64,000 bases of DNA from Ypsolopha sequella (Eukaryota; Arthropoda; Insecta; Lepidoptera; Ypsolophidae), in the NCBI GenBank assembly GCA_934047225.1, contig OW203998.1, forward strand, positions 16,383,280-16,447,279. Reading direction: 5' to 3'. The notes under the pieces are model-generated. The model did no database searches, had not been told where the DNA came from, and saw only the letters and a program-made list of their open reading frames with translations. The position numbers and the translations under genes were made by a program. Positions 56,834 through 64,000 of this stretch are shown here, one piece after another; the stretch's first letter is position 1, and each line of letters opens with the position of its first letter.

Positions 56834-57940
56834 ATAACATTCGAGAAACCGTTAACAGTTACTCCAAAATCGATCGGGTAACTGTACAATCAAGGAGAAA
56901 AGTTTTCATATAAAATGTATGAGAAAATATTTAAAACCGTACAAGTGTGTGTTTATTTACTCTACGGTGTAATTCTAAGCTATGCATAAGTATAAATACT
57001 TATTTTTCAATATCTATCATATATTTGTACAGTCGAGAACAAAAGTTTTCGGGTGAAATGTATGAAAAAACATTTGAAAGTGTAAAAGTGTATTTTATTT
57101 ACTCTACAACGTAATTCTAAGCTATGCATATGTATGTCTAAAAAGTGTATAAGTGTCTGTTTATTTACTCTATATGGTAATTCTAAGCTATGCATATGAT
57201 TAAATACTTATTTATCAACATATAAGAGGCATCTGCACAGTCTTGACTGTCTTCCTTGGAAGTGTGGGTTTATTTACTCTTCAGTGTAATTCCAAGCTCT
57301 TTTTTTCTATATATTTTGTAAAAACCTTTAGTATATTATACCAACTCTGATACTGTAACTACTGTAAATATATATTCAAGATATGCATGCATAGCTTAGA
57401 ATTACCCTGTTGGATAATTAAACACACATTTATATACTTTTAAATATTTTAGCAAAATCTTTATTCCTCGACTATACAGATTCCCTATATCTTGATAAAT
57501 AAAATCAATTGGACATGTGCATAGCTTAGAATTACCCTATAGATTAAATAATCACACACTCATACATTTTAAATATTTTATCCCAAAGCTTTTGACCTCG
57601 TTTGTACATTTTACCCTATATATTTTGATAAATGTTTTCAGACATACATATACGTAGCTTAGAATTACATTGTAGAGTAATTAAAACACGCTTTAACACT
57701 TTTTTTTTTTTTCATACATTTCACACGAATACTTTTGTTCTCGACTGTACAAATATCACATGTACATATTTTGAAAAATATGTATTTATGCATAGCCATG
57801 AATTACACCGTAGAGGAAATAAACGCACACTTATTCACTTTTAAATATTTTCTCATACATTTTATATAAAAAAAAAATCCTTGCTTGTACAGTTATCCGG
57901 TCGATTTTGGGGTAACTGACAACGGTTTCTCGAATGTTAT
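56834..57940. mobile_element. foldback (FB-like) element with tandem arrays in its arms
   Basis: The outer arms ataacattcgagaaaccgtt and aacggtttctcgaatgttat are exact inverses. Inside, the left arm holds four copies of aattctaagctatgcat-like units (about 56971, 57111, 57177, 57289). The right arm holds four in the other orientation (about 57390, 57519, 57650, 57788), spaced about 130 bases. Arms built of tandem repeats are the mark of foldback elements as in Drosophila FB. No transposase is present, and the open frames at 57007-57195 (-) and 57632-57844 (+) are translations of the array. Confidence 0.75.
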
Positions 57941-59204
57941 AAAAGTTTTATCTTAAATCTTAATTTAAGAATATCGTTCAAGGAATGAAAAACGTCTATC
58001 GATTGTGTGACACCACGATACGGCACAACACTAGCGAGCAAGTTTGACAAGTAGGGAGAGCATACATTACTTGTTTACTACATCTTAGCCAAAATTGTGA
58101 GCGTACATTGCCGGTAATGTATATTTTTGTTGTCACCATGAGTAAATTAGTTATTTATCTAAAATTCTCATATTATACAAAGTTTTTATAATTACAGGTG
58201 AAAGGAAATATCTCAATTTTTCCGGTTTGCTTTCTTATTCGTGATTCTGCAAGTAATTATTGCACAAGACGGCATTTCTCTTTAGATTAGGCAGAGCTGT
58301 TCACAGAGTCACGGTTCGCGTGCGACTATGGGCAGCGATCGCGTGTTTCGGTTTAAGTATTGATGTTCAACAGTAGTTGTGGCGCGCGTGACACGCCCAC
58401 TTAGCCTTTCTATTTGATTTAAATGTTCTGTGGTTGATATAGTATTAAAATTGAAACATAACCTGACCACTAGAATAGCATACGTTTCATCGACAATATT
58501 CTATTGGTCGGGTTATAATGAAAAAATTACGTTTTCCAAACTTTCGAAGTACTTCATTTAGGGACGATGCCCCAAAGCAGATTTGGTACATTGCCGTACT
58601 AATTTAACAATAAATAAAATTAATTATTTTATTCAAGAATTTCCTTTAAATGATAATTTTCGTAATTTTCTTTCTTTTATTAAAATTTAGCATTCGTTTT
58701 AAAATATTCAGACCAAAAAGGTGTATACTACTTCATAAAATGGGTCACATACCCGCTAAAACTCTGATTCTTTCTAATGTAACATTGAAATATTGTCAAT
58801 AAATCGGATAATCATTAGGTCTTTGCTTATGAAGTTGCCGTTTTATGATACTGGACTTTGATATCTTGCATTCTACATGGGAGGCCAAATTCGAATTATT
58901 GTCAAAAATTACTTTAAAAAATTATTGTTTCCATGCGCCGTTTGTTTTTTATTTGATATTGTTGTCTGCGACCCGTAAAATTTTTAAAATCTACTTTGTT
59001 TTCGCATGAGTTTCACAAAGCTGCACATATGTGAGCAATCAACGACGTGTATGGACCGGGGGCTATTCTGGAGAAACATTCGAAGTGAGATTACTAAAAC
59101 TCGAGCTAAAAATGTATGAAGCTCGACAGATAAAACAGGTTTTTACGAAGGCTAATTCGAGAGACTGAGAATTATCCACTAGGTACCTACTGCAAATGAA
59201 CGCA
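57941..59204. other. no gene recognised
   Basis: AT-rich with a slightly richer patch near 58300-58400; no supported feature. Confidence 0.35.
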
Positions 59205-59578
59205 AGGTGGGTTTTGTGTTTGATCACCTGCGTTCTGGAAATGTCGACTTCAGCAACGAGCCCGATGGACGATCGGAGATTAAAGTCGATAAACACGAAC
59301 TTAAATTTGCAGTCGAAGAGGATTCATCTGAAACCACGTTAGGATCATTTTCACCAAATTGGGAAAGTGAAGAAGCTTGCAAAGTGGGTAAAATAAACAT
59401 ACTGAAGGACAACGGCAAACTCGCGTCGAGGCTTGCCTTATTTGTTGAATCTGCACACAAATGGGGGAATTCTGAATTGGATTGTTACTTAAAGTGAATC
59501 CTGTGTAAGAACTGGCAACGTTTGTCACACTGGTTGGACCCAAGGAAGCCGCCAAACAATGTCCCAAACGCAAATGAA
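59205..59578 (+). pseudogene. mariner transposase fragments, second lineage
   Basis: FDHLRSGNVDFSNEP, then DGRSEIKVDKHELKFAVEED + SSETT, is the mariner DNA-binding region with its usual RSGNxD..EPxGRPE pattern. After disrupted sequence, WLDP and (in another frame) KEAAKQCPKRK match the region following the first catalytic Asp. The sequence between is not readable as mariner and the ends were not found. This is a different mariner lineage from 38675-39917, which has ERPGRP at the same place. Confidence 0.6.
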
Positions 59579-61050
59579 GTTTAAAGAAACTGACTATATG
59601 GTGGACCTGTGTCGGCATTTTTCACTAATTGTTGAGATCTGGCTAGTTGAGCGTTTAAAATAATCAAGCACCATAAATCGTGTGAAATTTTTAATCAGTC
59701 GGTCGTAGAACTGCTATCACTTTATTTTTGTAATACTTTAGGGGAGTTTTTGGCTAATTCTTCTGTTTACAGATTCGCTTTTATTTTATTTATGTAAAAA
59801 CTACCAGCAAATTATGTTTAAATGTCATCGTTCGACAGACGATCGACGACGAATAAGATCGCATTGAAAATATTCTCTAGTTGTTAAAAAAAACCATGTC
59901 ATTTTGACATAATTTTTTAAAGATTATTTAAGTATATTAAAAAAACATATGATTGTTATATTTTTTATAGGTACGTATTGAATAACAGCAGGTTGCTTCA
60001 TTAAGGAATAAAAAAATTATAGCTGCCGAATTTCTTTTAAATTTAAGCTGTATTTTTGAGCTACGATTCTTTTAGGGCCACTATCTCCTTAAGTATATTT
60101 ATATTTAAGAAACTAGAGTCATCAGCCAGATGTAGAGAATATAAACAATAGTTTCTAATAACATGCTGCATTCCAACGAATTGCTGAATATTGCAATGTG
60201 ATGACTTTCAGGGCATTCCCCTTTGTGGCTACTCATTATCTACATAAAATTATTGTACTCATACGTGTTCTATCTCTAATTTACTATCGGGGAAAGCTGT
60301 CACAGTTTTTGCTCTCACAGCCATTGTAATAAAATCGGCCCAGCAGAACTTTCTCTGATGGTAAAATGCAACAGCTTTCTGTTCGTATGTTCGATTACTT
60401 ATAACTTGGAAACAACTGAATGTATTTTAATGTGGTTTTCTGTGTTAGTTAGAGAGTTTCTTAGCTAAGGTTTTAGGGTATGTATCATAGCAATATGATA
60501 AAAGGTAGCTGGACAGTAACTAATCTAGTTCTGAGACTAAGCGGCGCAGCGGTGTAGAGCCGCGGGCGAAATGCTGGTTGAAAATATACTTTTTTTTTTG
60601 AAATAGTAACGTTTTGCATTTCAGACAATTAAAATTCCAAATAAAATACAACAAACGATTCTGTTATAACGTTGTCAAATAAAAACTCGCGTTATTTACC
60701 CATGGAATTCTATGGAAATAAACAAATTAAATGTAGTGGCAATATTTCACATTAATTTGTATTTCTCGTGCCTGGCACAGCGCCCGCAGCGAAGGTATTA
60801 TGTCCAGGGCAGAGGCCGTTACTTTGAAATAGATTAATCTCTACATCAAAATTGTGAGAAAATAGCGCTAATAGAATTTCTGGATGTCACCATCTTAAGG
60901 AACGTGGGGATTTTTTAAAATTATTATCTCAAGGGGGTATTTTCCCAATTTTAAATCGTAAAATAGGGACAGTAAAATTTTGAAAGTATATGTCGTATTT
61001 CACTCTTTGATATTAATATTTCGGTCTTTCGATACACGGTTACTACCAAA
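59579..61050. other. no gene; possible decayed Helitron end
   Basis: About 60538-60575 (gcggcgcagcggtgtagagc + cgcgggcgaaatgctggt) resembles the hairpin end of the Lep1-like Helitron at 6099-6595 but lacks CTAG. The rest is featureless. Confidence 0.3.
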
Positions 61051-61945
61051 ATTCAAAATTCAAATTCAAATTCAAAATTCATAAAGTTTATTTTGCAAAG
61101 TAGGTATATATAATACACGTTTAACAAGTCAAAACCATTTTTCTGCATCCAATAAAATCGCAAAGACAGGCCGAAACTTTGATATAAATATCAATCTATC
61201 GTTTGAGTTATATTAGGATGGGGACAATTAAACGTATACCAACGTAACGTAAATAAACGTCGTACAAAATAAAATATAAAATGGCCTTCGTACAGCCCGC
61301 TTCCACTAAGCAGGATAGACAAGTGTAAAATGAACCGATTTCTTTGAACCGATTTCTTTGAATACCCTCGCCTCAAGTTTTGTAAGCGGTCGTCGGAATG
61401 GGCTTCCAATCACAAATTCATAGTATGAGATCTGGTGAAAATCAAAATAGAGTAACTTTTGGCAAAGCACAGCTTTCTCACAGTTGTAATTCTTAGGTAA
61501 ATAATACATTCTCTACCACCCAAAGGTTGGCTGGAAAAAATCGCTTTGAGTGATAAGTCCGCCCTTTTACAACATTGTGTGTTCAAAACTCTGTACTCAA
61601 TTTTTTATTTAACCGTGTATAATAAAGTGTGCATTCTTCATTTCCTGAAACAGAAAACCTAAAGGGGAGCGGCGCTTTTGTCTGTAACGGAAACCCAAAG
61701 CAAATTTTTTTTTTAAACGAACAAGTTTGTTCTGCTTTTACATCATTCGGGGCATACTTGTACATTCACTTCGATTGGTCGGGTCTTTTGGCTGCATTTT
61801 TCGACTTAATTTATGCAACTTTGGGTATAATCCAGCTTATAGTATATTTACTCTTCTAAAAACATTATCCGGAAGAGCCGTCCTGATTGGTCGGATACCT
61901 CGGCTTAATATTGAGGATTCACATGTCAGACTCAAGATTTAGTAC
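61051..61945. repeat. short repeats: (aattcaa)n tract and 14-bp doublet
   Basis: 61049-61083 is a stutter of aaattcaaaattcaaattca type, a common retroelement tail in moths. At about 61333-61360 aaccgatttctttg occurs twice in tandem. No gene is seen; frames at 61191-61942 lack recognisable features. Confidence 0.45.
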
Positions 61946-62930
61946 TAAAAATGCAAAAAAGAAAAGTTTTACTTATCACTATGAAATATTGTGTAGAGCG
62001 CATTACAAATTACATTATTTGTCTTATTTGAAAGAAAGAAAGAAAATAAATTTATTGGCGCGTTTACAAAAAATAAATAAAAAGAACTTGTAGCTAACAC
62101 AGTATAAAACGTTTAATTAAGTAGGGAGTAATCTATAGATAAAAATAACAACACGACAAAAGGATGTAGCTCAGCTATGTGCCATCCAAAACATGCTTTG
62201 GTTGGCGCTGGTTTTGAGATTTTTTTTTGTTTGTAATACACTCTAGATAATGTTTAGAGTATCCAAAGCGAAATATTTCGCTATAAATCATATAACTTTG
62301 AAATATTGCTAGATTGGGCTAAATTATTGGGAAAAATGTAAAAAATATGTTTCACTTATCTTTCACTTTGTCTTGATTGGGACTTTTCTTTTTTGTTATG
62401 CAGATCTAGATCAGTGTTTTTCAATATTTTTCATGGCGCGACCATTTTAGTATGAAAAACATTTCGCGACCCCCTACCCTCCCCTGTTTCTAACTTGTGC
62501 ATTTTATGTTACACATATCGAATCCAAGCATCACATTATGCGCCTAAATATAACATTTTGAACAAGAATGGTAACTGCGACCCCCTTAAAGAGACCCCCA
62601 GGGGGTCGCAACCCACAGTTTGAAAAATACTGCTCTAGATAATGTTTAGAGTATCTAAAGCGATATATTTCGCTATATACGAAATATTGCTTTGAAATAT
62701 TGCTAGATTTGGCTAAATGATAGGGAAAAATGCAAAAAAGAAAAGTTTCACTTAGCAGTCTGAAAAATTGTTTAGAGTGCATTACAAATGACATTATTTG
62801 TCTTACTTCAGATCTTTTCTAGAAAATGCACTCTTAATAATGTTTAGAGTATCCAAAGCGATAACTTTCGATAGAAATAATGTAACTTTGAAATATTGCT
62901 AGATTGGGCTAAGTGATTCGGAATTCAGCC
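61946..62930 (+). repeat. dispersed tandem repeat (taatgtttagagtatccaaag unit), three interrupted copies
   Basis: The unit runs from taatgtttagagtatc(c/t)aaag through atttcgctata and tttgaaatattgctagattg to gggaaaaatgcaaaaaagaa and acattatttgtctta. Copies begin near 62250, 62640 and 62837, with a tail piece at 61946-62020. One copy is split by the hAT MITE at 62412. About 62031-62230 is another inserted repeat starting aaagaaagaaagaaaataa. Confidence 0.7.
62412..62632. mobile_element. hAT-type MITE, 221 bp
   Basis: The ends CAGTGTTTTTCAA and TTTGAAAAATACTG are inverted. Inside, ggcgcgaccattt / cagggggtcgcaacccaca are paired. The 8-bp flanks are atctagat (62404-62411) and ctctagat (62633-62640), with one mismatch. 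This end type is very widespread in animal genomes. Confidence 0.85.
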
Positions 62931-64000
62931 CACTTCTCCATTTTATTGGTCACTAACTGTCATACCTACTACAAGAGTTTTTGGGGTAGAGCTCTACTTT
63001 CTGCTCTCTATGTAATAATTTCATTGCTGCTTAGCAAATGCTGTTTAAATATTTAAGTTTCATTCTTGGAATTAATTGTTTAAAAAATCCTTGTAAAAAT
63101 TTAACTTCATAGCAAATTTTGTAACTGAATTTAGAATTCGAAACTAGAAATGGGTTATAAGATTTTAGTTGTAAAGTTTTATTAGTATTTATTGGTTAGT
63201 TTATCAGGGAATTAAATATAGGAGAAGAGCCTTAAAATCTACAGCCTTGAAAGGAAAGCAGTCAGAGGTACAAGTCAGAAGCTCCGTCAAGCTTAACCTA
63301 ACTTTTAGCTTTAACTTGAACAAACACATTACGCAGACAGTTGTACCTATATCGAGATTTTGCTATAAAAGACCCTACCTAAAACATATTACTCTGCAGA
63401 TTCAACCATAAACAAAGTCCAAAGTACTGATAGTAAAACAATACGCAACTATATGCCAAGCAAGTTTTAACATCGGAATATCGGCCGACTTCTGACTCGT
63501 TCTGACTGTACTGGCAAGTCGCCCATCGTTTGTTTAACACAGGAAATACGGGACGAGCGTTTGTCTCTGTTAAATCTTTTCAACGACAACCACGTTCGTC
63601 TTTTGAAAATTCAGAAAGCGTCTTGCTTTTTTTTTATTTATTACCGGCCAGTAAGATTTATTTAAATGAAAATGCTTCATTCTTATATATTTTTAATGTT
63701 AACTACTTTTGTAAATAAGTATTCGTTTAGGTAACTGTGCTGGAAATTTATTTCGTTTTTATTCTCCAACCAGTAGGTAGCAGAATTAGGGACATAAAAA
63801 AGCGCAAAAGCTATGGATAGTTTAATTTTATTCACATTTATTATAGCTGATTAGTGGAAGATGGCTGTCCGAAGCAGTCAAAATCTCCATGATAAACATA
63901 ACATACATAATTACTTTTGCTTTTTGGATTCATGCCAACTAGAAGTTCAATAGTATTCAAACGTTTCAAGTTTAAAATTTTGACATTGGGCATGTATTGT
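62931..64000. other. no gene recognised
   Basis: AT-rich to the window edge; the 62-codon + frame at 63530-63718 has no recognisable features. Confidence 0.4.

Noticed and set aside
57007..57844. Repeated LE..RVNK peptide in small ORFs on both strands
   Set aside because: Caused by the mirrored tandem units of the foldback element, not by a gene family.
59301..59618. - strand ORFs overlapping the mariner fragment
   Set aside because: The opposite strand carries recognisable mariner transposase sequence; the - strand frames are its shadows.

Overview
The window is nuclear DNA from an insect, most likely a moth or butterfly. It is AT-rich, has spliced genes, and is densely packed with transposons. 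The lepidopteran call rests on the repeats: a Lep1-like Helitron ending in CTAG, a tRNA-derived SINE with a familiar moth/butterfly core, and a repeat carrying the 'gggttccgtacc' core. No bacterial or viral gene organisation is present.

Two conserved genes can be read, facing each other. On the + strand, positions 4519-4627 and 6714-6821 are the last two coding exons of the MYST histone acetyltransferase Tip60/KAT5; the rest of that gene lies left of the window. On the - strand, five coding exons between 23209 and 14625 give a complete 413-residue bZIP transcription factor of the Atf3/JDP2 type. All four coding introns are phase 0 with GT-AG ends. A 5' untranslated part continues to a splice acceptor at 23395, so at least one further non-coding exon lies upstream, unidentified. 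The two stop codons are about 7.8 kb apart.

Two other possible coding pieces are small and unidentified. One is a charged C-terminal fragment open at the left edge (1-243). The other is a - strand terminal-exon-like ORF inside the last Tip60 intron (5341-5569), containing an exact 33-bp in-frame duplication.

The remaining sequence, including nearly all of 23.4-64 kb, is intronic or intergenic and made largely of mobile DNA. It holds a decayed mariner (38675-39917) and a second mariner fragment (59205-59578). A TA-flanked Tc1/IS630-like derivative with a broken N-terminal helix-turn-helix frame lies at 32754-33800. Five TTAA-flanked piggyBac-like MITEs, several hAT-type MITEs with 8-bp target duplications, and several palindromic TA-flanked MITE families are present. 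There is also a 2.7-kb hAT-ended composite with two further nested layers (51025-53772), a foldback element whose arms carry tandem arrays (56834-57940), LINE 3' ends and tRNA-derived SINEs.

I found no convincing new biological system. The most interesting points are the structure of the composite and foldback elements, repeated MITE insertion at the same place in a SINE tail, the broken Tc1-like frame, and the unexplained ORF in the Tip60 intron.
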